A stretch of 64,000 nucleotides of DNA from an uncultured Chloracidobacterium sp. (GCA_936914845.1 CAKZGE010000003.1:558001-622000), one strand, 5' to 3'; positions 1 through 9,908 are shown, counted from the first letter of the stretch. Numbers and translations are program-made. Notes: a model not told the origin generated them from the sequence alone.

Positions 1-54
1 AATGGAAAGAAGCTCTGAACACATTCGTGCTTGGATCCTAGCTAAGGGCGGGCA

Positions 55-2538
55 TTATTTCTCACGGTCTTCTAAATATTCCGTTGGATCGTCCGCGCCC
101 TTGCCGTAGTAATCGTAATAACCCGAACCGTAATAATAATACTCGGTCGAATTCGATTTGATCCCGTTCAAAACTACTCCATAGATGCGTGCGCCAATAT
201 TGCCAAGCCGCTGCTTGAAGCGTCGCATTAAGTGTAGAGAGCTTTTACCGGCCATTGCAACAAGCACAACGCCGTCAACTTGCGTAGAAAGTATGGCGGC
301 ATCCGTAAAGGAGATCGCCGGCGGCGAATCGATGATGATATGCTGATACCTTTCACGAAGAAAAGTAAGCAAATTCTTCATTTCAACCGAACTAAGCAAT
401 TCGGCCGGATTTGGCGGTATCGGGCCGCTGGTGATCACTTTCAACTTCGGCAGCCCGGCGCAGGTCTTTATGAAATTATCGGTGTTCCGCTCACCCGAAA
501 GATAATTCGTCAGGCCATTGGTATTTTCCAGGCCAAAATATGTGTGGAGCCGCGGCCTTCGCAGATCACAATCGATCAGTACTACATCGGCATTTGACTG
601 AGCCAACGTAACTGCGGTGTTTATTGCCGTCGTGGTTTTACCTTCCGATGGCTGCGAAGACGTAATGAGTATGGTTTGCGGGGGCTTTCCGGCCGAAGAA
701 AAAAGCAGCGAGGTCCGTAGGTGACGGTACGCCTCTGCCATCGGAGAATTACGCTCCTCAAGTGTTATCATCGCCGTCGCCGAAGCTAGTTCGCTGGTTT
801 TTGGGCTTCCGCTTCCGATGGCAATGCGGCGCTTGTCCGCCACATTGTGCTGCGGGATAAGCGCCAGCGTCGGCAAGCCCAAATGACGACCGACATCTTC
901 TGATGATTTGACCGAATCATCGAGATAATCCATTAGAAACGCAAGGCCGATGCCGGCAGCTAGTGAAACCAAAAAGGCGACAAGTATATTTCTCGTGCGG
1001 GCCGGACCGACGAGGGACGCTTCGCCTGCCTTGGCGGCGACCTTGATGTTGTCAGGACTGCTGTTTGCGATGGCAAGTTCTTGTTCTTTCACCCGCTGAG
1101 TATAGGTATCAAGAAGGTTGCGCTTGGTTTCGATCTCGCGCTTTTTTGTCGTCAATTCGGTAGCCGCCTGGCCTTGAATATTTGCAACGGCGGCTTCGCG
1201 TTCATAAGCGGCCAAAGCCTGGGATTCTTCTTTTCGTTTGGCGTCCACCTGGGCCTTTAATGAAACGAGTGCGCCGCCGACAGCGTCTTTTTCAATTTTC
1301 TTTTGATCCTGGTCAATTATTTTGGAGACCTCAGTTTCCGTTTTGTTTCTGGCAGCTTTTAGCGAAGCTATCTTTTCCTCTTTTTCCTTTACCTTAAAAT
1401 ATTCAGGAGTATATTTGACCAGCAGCTCGGCTTTCTCCGTCTCATTTTCCTGGATCTGCTTTTCAATATCACGGATCTGGTCTTGCAGCTTTGCCTTGCG
1501 TTCGGTATTGAGCCGCATTGTGTCCTGAAAGATCTTGTTTTCATATAGGTCGGGAATATTCATTCCCTCGCCCCTGCTGCTCGCTTGTGTGGCCGCATTA
1601 TATCGACCCTCAAGCTGCCGGCGGGATTCGAGTGCCTTCAGATAAGTTTCGCTCATCGATTGTAAGCGGCTGGCATTGAGCTGTTGTCCGTTTTCCTGCA
1701 GCGGCAAATTGCTGCGGCGCATCAGAGCCATTAGTTCTTGCTCGTCATTGTCGATGGTCGTGCGAAGTTCTTCGATAGATCTTTCGAGGTCTTCTTTCGC
1801 CTGGACCGCTCCGGCCATTTCGCGTTTCGCATCCTGATCGCGAAACACCTCGGCCGTTTTGTCGGCCACCGCCCTGGCAACTGCCGGCTTTGTGTTTTGC
1901 ACCGTTACATTTACGATATTCGTCTTTTCCCGCTGCTCAACGTTCAGACCGCCAACCAACCTCGCAGCATATGAATCAACGCGTTCCTGCTCTTCTTTGC
2001 TCAAGGCGGCATCTTCGCCCTTCAAAGAATTTTCGGATATTACAGGCAAAGAATTCTCGTTTTGTGATGATGTCTTTTCACTGGAAAATATCGACCGCAG
2101 AGAAAAACTCGATCCGTTATCGAAAAGATTCGGGTCTTTATATAGCTGCAGATCACGGACCACCGTCCTCATCAGGTCAACATTCCGCAAAAGCTGAAGC
2201 TGGGTGTTGTAGTAATTCGCATCCGTACCGAAGCTGATATTTATTGCATCCTTTGATGTTACCTTTGGTTTCCGCGGTTCGATGATCATCTGCGTCGTTG
2301 CCGCGTACACCGAAGGCTGTCGGTACATATAGAACGCAGCGGCAACCGTCGCCAATAATGATAGAGCAATGATCAGCGGAAGCCGCTTATATACAACGTC
2401 AAAATATTGACGCAAGGAACGGCGGCCCTCCATGCCCTCATCGTCATAGAAAGCGGGATATCCGGATGAATAATCGCCGGCAACTTCTTTTATCTCCAAA
2501 GCTTTGGGGAGCGGCGTAAGCCGTTGGTCGTTCTGCAT
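55..2538 (-). CDS. Polysaccharide co-polymerase / BY-type tyrosine autokinase (Wzc/GumC-ExoP family)
   Basis: Inner-membrane protein controlling synthesis and export of capsule or exopolysaccharide. A Wzz-type N-terminus has a membrane segment at about residues 50-70 and a second at about 513-536. They flank a long Glu/Lys/Gln-rich periplasmic coiled coil. The cytoplasmic C-terminus is a bacterial tyrosine kinase: Walker A (SEGKTT, near 630), Walker A' (VVLIDCDLRR, near 650), Walker B (IIIDSPP, near 735), then a tail with nine tyrosines (EYYYYGSGYYDYY...), the usual autophosphorylation cluster. The frame stays open to a TTG at 2625, but that codon abuts GGAGGG, too close to serve it, so the ATG at 2538 is preferred. 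No other export genes are visible; they may lie beyond the window edge. Family call is firm; the polymer is unknown. Confidence 0.93.
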   Translation of the reverse strand: MQNDQRLTPLPKALEIKEVAGDYSSGYPAFYDDEGMEGRRSLRQYFDVVYKRLPLIIALSLLATVAAAFYMYRQPSVYAATTQMIIEPRKPKVTSKDAINISFGTDANYYNTQLQLLRNVDLMRTVVRDLQLYKDPNLFDNGSSFSLRSIFSSEKTSSQNENSLPVISENSLKGEDAALSKEEQERVDSYAARLVGGLNVEQREKTNIVNVTVQNTKPAVARAVADKTAEVFRDQDAKREMAGAVQAKEDLERSIEELRTTIDNDEQELMALMRRSNLPLQENGQQLNASRLQSMSETYLKALESRRQLEGRYNAATQASSRGEGMNIPDLYENKIFQDTMRLNTERKAKLQDQIRDIEKQIQENETEKAELLVKYTPEYFKVKEKEEKIASLKAARNKTETEVSKIIDQDQKKIEKDAVGGALVSLKAQVDAKRKEESQALAAYEREAAVANIQGQAATELTTKKREIETKRNLLDTYTQRVKEQELAIANSSPDNIKVAAKAGEASLVGPARTRNILVAFLVSLAAGIGLAFLMDYLDDSVKSSEDVGRHLGLPTLALIPQHNVADKRRIAIGSGSPKTSELASATAMITLEERNSPMAEAYRHLRTSLLFSSAGKPPQTILITSSQPSEGKTTTAINTAVTLAQSNADVVLIDCDLRRPRLHTYFGLENTNGLTNYLSGERNTDNFIKTCAGLPKLKVITSGPIPPNPAELLSSVEMKNLLTFLRERYQHIIIDSPPAISFTDAAILSTQVDGVVLVAMAGKSSLHLMRRFKQRLGNIGARIYGVVLNGIKSNSTEYYYYGSGYYDYYGKGADDPTEYLEDREK

Positions 2539-2727
2539 ACTTCTAAAAACCGGTACAAATAATATAAAGGGATCAAGGGCGCAACCTGTATTTATATCAC
2601 AAACCCTGCGTAAATCATCAACCAACCCTCCAAACCGCTAAAAAAATTGGTTTTTGTTCCTTAGTAGAACCGAATGATATACTTTTCGTTTGCATTTATA
2701 GTTATTTTTAGCATAGATACGTTTAAT

Positions 2728-5700
2728 ATGGCTGCTATTTCGGAAAATGGCCCTTTTGGCCGCGATATGAAACTCGGCATTCCGGGTTTCCGATATTCTG
2801 ATCTTTTTGATGCGGAAAAGCTGAGGGATCTGGCCCTGAAGTTTTACGCAGAGGTGGAAAGTTCCGATCCGGTTCTCGGCGAAGCTTTGAACAAGTACAT
2901 AGCCGCGCATGGGATCGGATTCGAAAAACGCGTCGAATCGAAGATCATTACGGATGCGGCTCCATATCTGTCGGAATTTATTGGCCGCCTGTTCAACATC
3001 TCTTCAGAACGAACCGAACTGCAGCAGGCGATCATCATCCAAGACCCCATTTGGCGCTTCAAATTTTTCGTGCAGAGACGTGCGGCGAAAAAATTCACGG
3101 CTGAGAAACTTGCCGACGTCAACGGCGCCGAACTTGACCTAGCTTTTGAACAACTTCGCAACAGCTCGTTTCTCGAAACGGTTATCCATGATGATGAACT
3201 AGCCATTGCGGAAATTACCGCGAGCTTACTCGATGCAGAAGAATGTTTGACCAAAGGTTCCGAACGAACTCTTGCAATTGAAACGACGATCTTAAAGATC
3301 GCCGACGCCTATGCCGAGCTCAAGGACAAGGCATTTGGAAAGTATTTTTCCCAATTCGTACTTGATTCGGAAGCCGTAGGGGAACAATTGCAAATACAGG
3401 CGGCACTCGGATTTGTCGAGCTGTGGTCGGCTTATCATTTCGCAAAAAAAGACCGCCGATGGAAGGCTTTTCGGACGCCGCATGCGCTTGATTACCAGAG
3501 CCTCGTTCATTTGATCCACCCCAAGCCGGAATTGAGCAACGTAATGCGAGGAAAGGATGAAGAACTTCGGCGGCGAGACGGGTTTAAATTGACTGACGAC
3601 CGCGGCACGATGCGCGATGCTCTTTACGAGATCGATTACTGCATGATCTGCCACGAACGCTCAAAAGACTCCTGTTCGACCGGCTTGCGCGAACCCGACG
3701 GCAGCCCTAAAAGAAATCCGCTCGGGATCAAAACAGAAGGCTGTCCGCTGGATGAAAAGATCTCTGAAATGCATCTGCTGAAAAAGCAAGGTGACCCGAT
3801 CGGATCGTTAGCGATCGTAACAATCGATAACCCGATGTGTGCGGGGACGGGCCATCGCATTTGCAACGATTGCATGAAGGGGTGCATTTTTCAGAAGCAG
3901 GAGCCGGTGAATATACCGCTTGCCGAAACCGCTTCTTTGACCGATGTTTTGAAGCTGCCGTATGGTTTCGAGATATACAGCTTGCTGGCGCGTTGGAATC
4001 CGCTGAACGCTGCCCGCCCCTATGCCTTACCCTACAACGGTAAGAATGTAATGGTCGTCGGTCTTGGTCCGGCGGGCTACACACTTTCGCAATACCTGCT
4101 GAACGAAGGTTTTGGTGTGGTCGGTATTGATGGTCTGAAGATCGAACCCTTGCCGGGTGATTGGACGGGCGAACTTGGTACGGCATGTCCGCAGCCTATC
4201 AAAGATATCAATGATATCACCGAGCAGCTTGACGAACGGGTCCTATCTGGTTTCGGCGGGGTTTCCGAATACGGCATAACCGTTCGATGGGATAAAAATT
4301 TTCTGACGATGGTTCAATTGATGCTGTCACGTCGCCAACGTTTCCGTGCTTACGGCGGAGTTCGTTTCGGCGGCACACTTACAATTGAGGACGTTTGGAA
4401 ATTCGGATTCGATCATATCGCAATTGCTACCGGTGCCGGACGCCCGACCATCGTTCCGATGAAGAACAATCTGATCCGCGGAATTCGCAAGGCGTCTGAT
4501 TTTTTGATGGCTCTGCAGCTAAGCGGTGCCTTTAAAAAAGACACGCTTTCTAATTTACAGGTGCGATTGCCGGCCGTTGTTATCGGCGGCGGCCTGACCG
4601 GGATCGATACGGCGACGGAAATATTCGCTTACTATCCGATCCAGGTAGAAAAAATGCTCGGCGTTTACGAGGACATCGTTGCCGAATTTGGGGAAGAGAC
4701 GGCACAGGCAAAATTTGACGAAGAGGAGCGGATCGTCGTAGATGAATTTCTGGAACATGGCCGGGCCGTCCGCGAGGAGCGGCGTCGCGCCGCTGCTGCC
4801 GGCGAAGAGCCGAATTTCGTTCCGCTGGTGCGTTCGTGGGGCGGTGTTTCACTTGCCTACCGAAAGCGTCTGCAAGATTCACCTGCTTATCGATTGAACC
4901 ACGAAGAGGTTCAGAAAGCCTTGGAAGAGGGAATTGATTTTGTCGAATGCATGAATCCGAAGGAAGCCGTGCCGGATGAATTCGGCGCGGTCAGTTCGCT
5001 TATTTTTGAACGTCTTGCATACGACCCGGAAACGGGTAAATTCCCTTCTACCGGCGAAATGGTCGAATTTCCGGCAAAGACCGTTTGTGTCGCTGCAGGA
5101 ACTTCGCCGAACGTCATATACGAAAAAGAAAATCCGGGCACATTCCAACTCGATGAATGGCGCCAGTTCTTTCAACCGTTTCGCGTAGAACGCGGAGAAA
5201 ACGGCCGCCTTGAATTGGTCGGGACAGCAAAGAATGAAACCGGCTTTTTCACCTCGTATAACCACGCCGGCAAATTTATAAGTTATTACGGTGATAATCA
5301 TCCGCAATACGCGGGAAATGTGGTTAAGGCCATGGCTTCCGCCAAACACGGCTACACAAAAGTGGTAGAACTTTTCGCCGCCGAAATAGCGGAATGCAAA
5401 TTGCCGCGGAATGAGCGCGATGGGATCTTTAACTCTCTCGTCGGGAACCTAGACGACCAGCTCAAGGCATATGTCGTTAAAATAGAACGATTGACGCCAA
5501 CGATCATCGAGATAATCGTCAAAGCTCCGCTGCAAGCCAAAAAATTTGAGCCGGGCCAATTCTACCGACTCCAAAATTTCGAGACGACGGCGCCCGTTAT
5601 CGACGGCAAACGGATGATGATGGAAGGGCTTGCCCTGACCGGTGCTTGGGTAGATGTTGAAAAGGGCCTGCTTTCGATGATCGTTCTGGAAATGGGAACA

Positions 5701-6426
5701 TCTTCGCGGCTTTGTTCATTTCTCAAGGAAGGCGAAGAGGTGTTGGTGATGGGCCCGACCGGAACGCCGACCGAGATCCCGCAAGGCGAAACCGTGCTTT
5801 TGGCTGGCGGCGGGTTAGGAAATGCTGTGTTGTTCTCGATCGCCAAGGCCCTGCGCGAAAACAGCAATAACGTCATCTATTTTGCCGGATACCGGAATGG
5901 CTCTGACCTTTTCAAACGCGAAGAGATCGAAAAGGCTACGGACCAGATCATCTGGGCTACCGATTTTGGGGAAGAGATCCGCCCTATGCGGCCGCAAGAT
6001 TCGCATTTCCGCGGGAATATCGTTCAAGCAATGATCGCCTATGGTGAAGGCCGGTTCGGGCAAACACGATTGAGCCTGAAAGATGTCGACCGCATTATCG
6101 CGATCGGTTCTGATCGAATGATGAACGGCGTTCGCGAAGCGCGGCATTCGACGCTTAAACCCTATCTCAAGGAAGATCATACGGCGATCGGCTCGATAAA
6201 CTCACCGATGCAGTGCATGATGAAAGAGGTGTGCGCTCAATGTCTGCAGCGGCACGTAAATCCGCACACCGGCGAAGAATTTTTTGTTTTCTCGTGCTTT
6301 AACCAAGACCAACACTTGGATTTTGTAGATTTCAAAAATCTGAGTGATCGATTGAAAGCGAATAGCATTCAGGAAAAACTCTCGAATATGTGGCTCGATC
6401 GAGTTATCTCCAAAGATCGCGTTTAG
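2728..6426 (+). CDS. Giant multidomain FAD/NAD(P) and Fe-S oxidoreductase, NfnB-NfnA (GltD-PyrK)-like fusion
   Basis: About 1232 residues. Residues 1-300 are a helical region I do not recognise. From about 304 there are Cys clusters (CMICHERSKDSC, then CNDCMKGC) like the ferredoxin-type N-terminus of GltD/NfnB. These are followed by an FAD Rossmann motif (VVGLGPAGY, near 447) and an NAD(P) Rossmann motif (VIGGGLTG, near 620). The C-terminal third resembles PyrK/NfnA: a flavin-binding PGQFYRL (near 942), an NAD-binding LLAGGGLG (near 1027) and four cysteines (C-x5-C-x2-C ... C, 1162-1190) like the [2Fe-2S] site. NfnAB is a two-subunit transhydrogenase; here both parts appear in one chain. A pyridine-nucleotide/ferredoxin redox role is inferred, and bifurcation is not shown. 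Start is uncertain: ATGs at 2674, 2728 and 2767 all lack a clear ribosome site, and 2674 would add a hydrophobic stretch unlikely in a soluble enzyme. Confidence 0.8.
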   Translation: MAAISENGPFGRDMKLGIPGFRYSDLFDAEKLRDLALKFYAEVESSDPVLGEALNKYIAAHGIGFEKRVESKIITDAAPYLSEFIGRLFNISSERTELQQAIIIQDPIWRFKFFVQRRAAKKFTAEKLADVNGAELDLAFEQLRNSSFLETVIHDDELAIAEITASLLDAEECLTKGSERTLAIETTILKIADAYAELKDKAFGKYFSQFVLDSEAVGEQLQIQAALGFVELWSAYHFAKKDRRWKAFRTPHALDYQSLVHLIHPKPELSNVMRGKDEELRRRDGFKLTDDRGTMRDALYEIDYCMICHERSKDSCSTGLREPDGSPKRNPLGIKTEGCPLDEKISEMHLLKKQGDPIGSLAIVTIDNPMCAGTGHRICNDCMKGCIFQKQEPVNIPLAETASLTDVLKLPYGFEIYSLLARWNPLNAARPYALPYNGKNVMVVGLGPAGYTLSQYLLNEGFGVVGIDGLKIEPLPGDWTGELGTACPQPIKDINDITEQLDERVLSGFGGVSEYGITVRWDKNFLTMVQLMLSRRQRFRAYGGVRFGGTLTIEDVWKFGFDHIAIATGAGRPTIVPMKNNLIRGIRKASDFLMALQLSGAFKKDTLSNLQVRLPAVVIGGGLTGIDTATEIFAYYPIQVEKMLGVYEDIVAEFGEETAQAKFDEEERIVVDEFLEHGRAVREERRRAAAAGEEPNFVPLVRSWGGVSLAYRKRLQDSPAYRLNHEEVQKALEEGIDFVECMNPKEAVPDEFGAVSSLIFERLAYDPETGKFPSTGEMVEFPAKTVCVAAGTSPNVIYEKENPGTFQLDEWRQFFQPFRVERGENGRLELVGTAKNETGFFTSYNHAGKFISYYGDNHPQYAGNVVKAMASAKHGYTKVVELFAAEIAECKLPRNERDGIFNSLVGNLDDQLKAYVVKIERLTPTIIEIIVKAPLQAKKFEPGQFYRLQNFETTAPVIDGKRMMMEGLALTGAWVDVEKGLLSMIVLEMGTSSRLCSFLKEGEEVLVMGPTGTPTEIPQGETVLLAGGGLGNAVLFSIAKALRENSNNVIYFAGYRNGSDLFKREEIEKATDQIIWATDFGEEIRPMRPQDSHFRGNIVQAMIAYGEGRFGQTRLSLKDVDRIIAIGSDRMMNGVREARHSTLKPYLKEDHTAIGSINSPMQCMMKEVCAQCLQRHVNPHTGEEFFVFSCFNQDQHLDFVDFKNLSDRLKANSIQEKLSNMWLDRVISKDRV

Positions 6427-6427
6427 G

Positions 6428-6928
6428 TCATTTCATCGCCGGAAGCCCCATCGTTGCCCATTCTTCTTTTGCGGGGCCATAAATGCCCGGTACGACCAGG
6501 CCTGCTTGGCGCATAAGCACGGTCATCTGGCCTCGGTGGTGTGTTTGATGCAAGATCAAATTTAGCAGCGTAGTGCCGCGCGCCCAGATCTCACCATACA
6601 TCTCATCCTTTATCAGAAGTGTATCGTCCGTCCAATCGGCAGCGACCGAATCGGCGACAGATGTAGCTGCTTTTTTATAGTTTGCGGCGATCTCTGTTAC
6701 CGAGCCGGGACATTCAACGTCATCGGAGGGAGCATCGATATTCAAACCGACCAAACCCAGCATTTCTCTCGCAGTCAATACTAAATGCCACGCTAAAAAC
6801 CCAAGTGAACGCCCGTCAATGGTAACTTTTCTCGTTGCCGCATCGTCCGTCAGCGCTCCGATGACCCTTTCAGTGCATTCTGTCTCATACTTCCACAATG
6901 CCTGAAAGTCGTCGATTTTTCTGAACAT
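6428..6928 (-). CDS. DinB-family protein (DinB/YfiT-like four-helix bundle)
   Basis: A 166-residue helical protein with the three-histidine layout of the DinB superfamily: a WHL segment near residue 47 and LHQTHHRGQ near 130, which usually bind one metal ion. Members act as thiol transferases or have unknown roles; the substrate cannot be told here. The start is well supported by AGGGAG about nine bases upstream of the ATG. It is convergent with the large flavoprotein, with stop codons one base apart. Confidence 0.85.
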   Translation of the reverse strand: MFRKIDDFQALWKYETECTERVIGALTDDAATRKVTIDGRSLGFLAWHLVLTAREMLGLVGLNIDAPSDDVECPGSVTEIAANYKKAATSVADSVAADWTDDTLLIKDEMYGEIWARGTTLLNLILHQTHHRGQMTVLMRQAGLVVPGIYGPAKEEWATMGLPAMK

Positions 6929-7020
6929 AATAGAACTCCCTAAAACACCAAGTTTTCGCCGTAACTCGTTGAACTAATGTTGAATAACGCTTCGGCATCC
7001 GCGCAAGGAAAGAATTTTGC

Positions 7021-7554
7021 TCAATGAACCGCCGCCGGGTTGAAAAGTGTATCCAGCATTGAAATTACAACATCGAGCTTGATCTTACCTTGCCGAGTAT
7101 AGACCTTGTTTCCTTGTCCATCGAAAACGAGCGTGAACGGCAAACCCCCTTGCCAGTCCTTTGCGATCATCGAGATCGCCGCACCTTCATCCGGCGTTTT
7201 AAGCAAATAGGCCGGCATATCCGCTTTCATCGAAGACAAAAATTTTGGCACCGTGGTTGCGATCTCGGACGCTTCATCAAGGGAAACGGTCACAACGTCG
7301 AGTTTTCCCTCGTATTTGTCGCGTAATATGACCAGATCAGGAAACTCTTCACGGCAGGGTTCACACCACGTCGCCCAGAAATTGACCAACAGCGGCTTAC
7401 CCGCCGGAACCAAAAGCTTTTTAAGGCCGACATCGTCGATCTGCAATACTTCCGGTAATTTTAATGCCTTCTCAGCAGCCGGATTCGATCTTTGTGCTAT
7501 CGCCGCCGAGACGATAAGCAGGCAACATACCAATGCGAAACATGATCTGAGCAT
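7021..7554 (-). CDS. TlpA/ResA-like thiol-disulfide oxidoreductase, secreted
   Basis: Thioredoxin-fold protein with a CXXC site in NFWATWCEPCREE, the typical TlpA/ResA context. It begins with an apparent signal peptide (MLRSCFALVCC...AIAQ) and so should work in the periplasm, reducing or oxidising protein thiols. The frame opens upstream at 7596 inside the preceding gene, but the ATG at 7554 lies just after that gene's stop and starts directly at the signal peptide. It forms a two-gene operon with the redoxin at 7559-8146. The substrate is unknown; cytochrome c maturation is one common role. Confidence 0.88.
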   Translation of the reverse strand: MLRSCFALVCCLLIVSAAIAQRSNPAAEKALKLPEVLQIDDVGLKKLLVPAGKPLLVNFWATWCEPCREEFPDLVILRDKYEGKLDVVTVSLDEASEIATTVPKFLSSMKADMPAYLLKTPDEGAAISMIAKDWQGGLPFTLVFDGQGNKVYTRQGKIKLDVVISMLDTLFNPAAVH

Positions 7555-7558
7555 AGAT

Positions 7559-8146
7559 CTATTTTTCGACCCGTTTGATCGTGCAGCCAAACGCATTGCG
7601 GCTTGTCACGGTAATGGCCTTTCCGCTGATCGTCGCATCAAAAGCATCGCGGAGCGTATTTTCGGTTATATTTTCACCATTCCGGCTGTTATCGATCGCC
7701 CCGCGGTAGAGCAGTTTTCCGTCAGAACCGAAAAAATACACTTCCGGCGTGACCGTTGCGCCCAATTTATCAGCGATCACGTTCCCTTTATCTATCAAAA
7801 CCGGAAACTTGTAGTTTTCCGCCGCGTTGGACGTGACCCACTCCAACGATTCGGTGGAGTTTGAATTGATACCGATAAACTTAATGCCTTTCGCTTCGTA
7901 ATCTGCCGCGATCGCAGCGATACGTTTGTTGTAACCTGCAACGACCGGACATTGGGCCGAAAGAAAGATCACGGCCGTACCCTTGCTGCCTTGCAGCGAT
8001 TTGAAACTTTTCGTCGCCCCGGCAGTGTCGGTCAACGAAAAGTCATCGAATTTCGCCCCGACGGCAAGTTTATCCTGAGCATTGACCGGCATTAAAACAA
8101 CAAAAGCAAAGATGAAAGATGAAAATACGATAAAAAAGCGCTTCAT
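7559..8146 (-). CDS. Secreted redoxin/AhpC-TSA-like thioredoxin-fold protein
   Basis: About 195 residues with a signal peptide (MKRFFIVFSSFIFAF...NAQ) and a redoxin fold (VGAKFDDFSLTDTAG, FLSAQCPVVAGY). The active-site region keeps one cysteine (CPVV) where thioredoxins have CXXC, so a peroxiredoxin-like or thiol-binding role is more likely than a classical disulfide exchange. The start at 8146 is chosen because GGAGG sits eight bases upstream; the longer frame to 8161 would begin inside that site. Operon with the TlpA-like gene downstream. Confidence 0.85.
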   Translation of the reverse strand: MKRFFIVFSSFIFAFVVLMPVNAQDKLAVGAKFDDFSLTDTAGATKSFKSLQGSKGTAVIFLSAQCPVVAGYNKRIAAIAADYEAKGIKFIGINSNSTESLEWVTSNAAENYKFPVLIDKGNVIADKLGATVTPEVYFFGSDGKLLYRGAIDNSRNGENITENTLRDAFDATISGKAITVTSRNAFGCTIKRVEK

Positions 8147-8264
8147 ACAACAATCCTCCAATGATCTTATTCAACGTGAATTATCCGATTTTATCAGTTT
8201 TCGGTAGGCAATTTAAAGTATTTCAGAAGCCTGCCGCTGCTCGCCGCTGTTCTCCGTCGTTCTT

Positions 8265-8411
8265 TCACTTGGCAGTCATTGCCTGCCGAAAGGTCGGTTC
8301 ATGATCCATCAAAAGATCCTTACCATATATATCACGCCAAAACCACGCATAAGTTGGAACATACGCATTGATTGAATAGGCATAGTCAAAAGTTAGCTGG
8401 CACCTTAAAAA
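8265..8411 (-). pseudogene. Possible remnant of a coding sequence in the 8162-8470 gap
   Basis: The 309 bases between the redoxin and MBL genes hold no complete gene. On the minus strand 48 codons stay open after a stop and end in TGA at 8265. The product is protein-like and aromatic-rich (DYAYSINAYVPTYAWFW, then RDIYGKDLLMDHEP). There is no convincing start or ribosome site. It may be the tail of a decayed gene; I do not recognise the family. Confidence 0.25.
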
Positions 8412-8470
8412 CTACGCGCCAAACGATGAAATTCTGTATCGATTTCGGAGAGGGCGAATAGGAAAAAGAT

Positions 8471-9235
8471 CTATTCGACGATCAATCCGTCGTAAGCAAA
8501 TTCAACACCTTCCGGCAACAATGCCGAATCTCGAGCATGCAATATATCGTGATTTAGGTGGGTCAGGAACGCTCGCTTGGGTTTCAGGTCTTCGATGATC
8601 GCAAGAGATTCTTCTAGAACCAGATGCGTCGAATGTTTCGGTTTTATTCTTACACAATCAAGCACTAACACATCCAGGTCGCGCATCCCATCCATCGAAT
8701 CCGGCGGTATTATCTTCAGATCGGTTGCATAAGCGATGTCATTCAACCGATAAGCTAAAACCGGCAGTCCGCCATGTGTGACCTCTAGCGGAGTTACGGT
8801 TATCTCGGGCCCGACGCAAAATGGGGCTTTTGAGAAAACGGTGTGCGGGGTCAATTGAGGCAATCCACCACCGAAATGCGTTGGTTGAAAAACGTATTGG
8901 AAAATGCGCCGAAGGTCCTTCCATGCCGGTTCATTGGCAAAAATGCCCATGGCCCCAAACCGAAAGTTAAGCGGCCTCAGATCATCCATTCCAAAGACGT
9001 GGTCAACATGGCAATGGGTTATGAGCACCGCATCCAACTTTTTTAAGCCAACCCGCAGTGCTTGTTGTCGAAAGTCTGCCGAGGTGTCGATCAAGATCGA
9101 TCTATCTGCATGTTCTATAAGAATGGAAACACGCAACCGATCGTCTCGCGGATCTGTTGACAGACATGTTTCACAGTCGCACCCGATCGAGGGAACGCCG
9201 GTCGATGTGCCCGTGCCAAGAAAAGTGATCTTCAT
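8471..9235 (-). CDS. MBL-fold metallo-hydrolase, PhnP-like
   Basis: A 254-residue metallo-beta-lactamase-fold hydrolase. It begins FLGTGTSTGVPSIGCDCETC, with a cysteine pair like the extra zinc site of PhnP. It carries the metal motif THCHVDHVFGMDD (near residue 75) and a C-terminal THLNHD. Relatives are phosphodiesterases acting on cyclic phosphate or nucleotide substrates; the true substrate is unknown. It follows the DUF1844 gene by 14 bases in the same direction, suggesting co-transcription. Confidence 0.87.
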   Translation of the reverse strand: MKITFLGTGTSTGVPSIGCDCETCLSTDPRDDRLRVSILIEHADRSILIDTSADFRQQALRVGLKKLDAVLITHCHVDHVFGMDDLRPLNFRFGAMGIFANEPAWKDLRRIFQYVFQPTHFGGGLPQLTPHTVFSKAPFCVGPEITVTPLEVTHGGLPVLAYRLNDIAYATDLKIIPPDSMDGMRDLDVLVLDCVRIKPKHSTHLVLEESLAIIEDLKPKRAFLTHLNHDILHARDSALLPEGVEFAYDGLIVE

Positions 9236-9249
9236 TCGCAGAACGTCTT

Positions 9250-9831
9250 TTAGCGCTTACCAAGAATGTCAGCGTCCGTGAACTTTTTCGCCGCCTGTTG
9301 TTTCAATTGTTCTTCCGTTGCCCGCACCATCGTCACATATTGCATACGCAGATCGCCCAGAATCCCTTCCATCAAACGCGCTTCCTGCGGTTGAAGGTTT
9401 CCCTTGGTCTTTTCGGCGATCATCGAAAGTACGTCGATCCAATATTTGCCGGAATCAAGGTCCAATGAGCGTTGTCCTGTCGAAGGGTGCGGCATTGCTC
9501 CCAATGAAGCAGCGGCGTTCGTCGCCAGCGTTGATAAAAAATTGACGAAACTTGCCGGGTCATCAGCACCCGGAAATTCTTCACTTTCATTTTGCAGATC
9601 GAATGTTTCCGGTTCCTCGATGACGTCGGTCGCCTCCGGCGGCGAATCAAAAGCCGCACCTGCCGCAAACGGTTCCGGCTCGATAGAGATCTCGGCGGCG
9701 GATCGCTTTTGCGGCTCATCAAAAACAACACCGTCTTTAACGGATCCGTCCGCGTTGAACTTGCGGCGGTCTGATACCTTGAACGTTACTTCTTCTTCCG
9801 GGTTTTCTTGGTTTTCTTCTTTTCGGATCAT
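9250..9831 (-). CDS. DUF1844-domain protein
   Basis: A 193-residue protein in two parts. The N-terminal 100 residues are acidic and low-complexity. The C-terminal 90 residues match the DUF1844 pattern (FVNFLSTLATNAAASLG, LDLDSGKYWIDVL, a helix ending MQYV). DUF1844 proteins are common in Acidobacteriota and Deltaproteobacteria and have no known function. It starts an apparent operon with the MBL hydrolase and is divergent from mazG. Confidence 0.85.
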   Translation of the reverse strand: MIRKEENQENPEEEVTFKVSDRRKFNADGSVKDGVVFDEPQKRSAAEISIEPEPFAAGAAFDSPPEATDVIEEPETFDLQNESEEFPGADDPASFVNFLSTLATNAAASLGAMPHPSTGQRSLDLDSGKYWIDVLSMIAEKTKGNLQPQEARLMEGILGDLRMQYVTMVRATEEQLKQQAAKKFTDADILGKR

Positions 9832-9908
9832 ATGCGTTTAATTTTACTGATTCGATTTTAACATTTAGTGAATACACCGGGGAAATATATTGTTTGTCAA
9901 AATCTATC

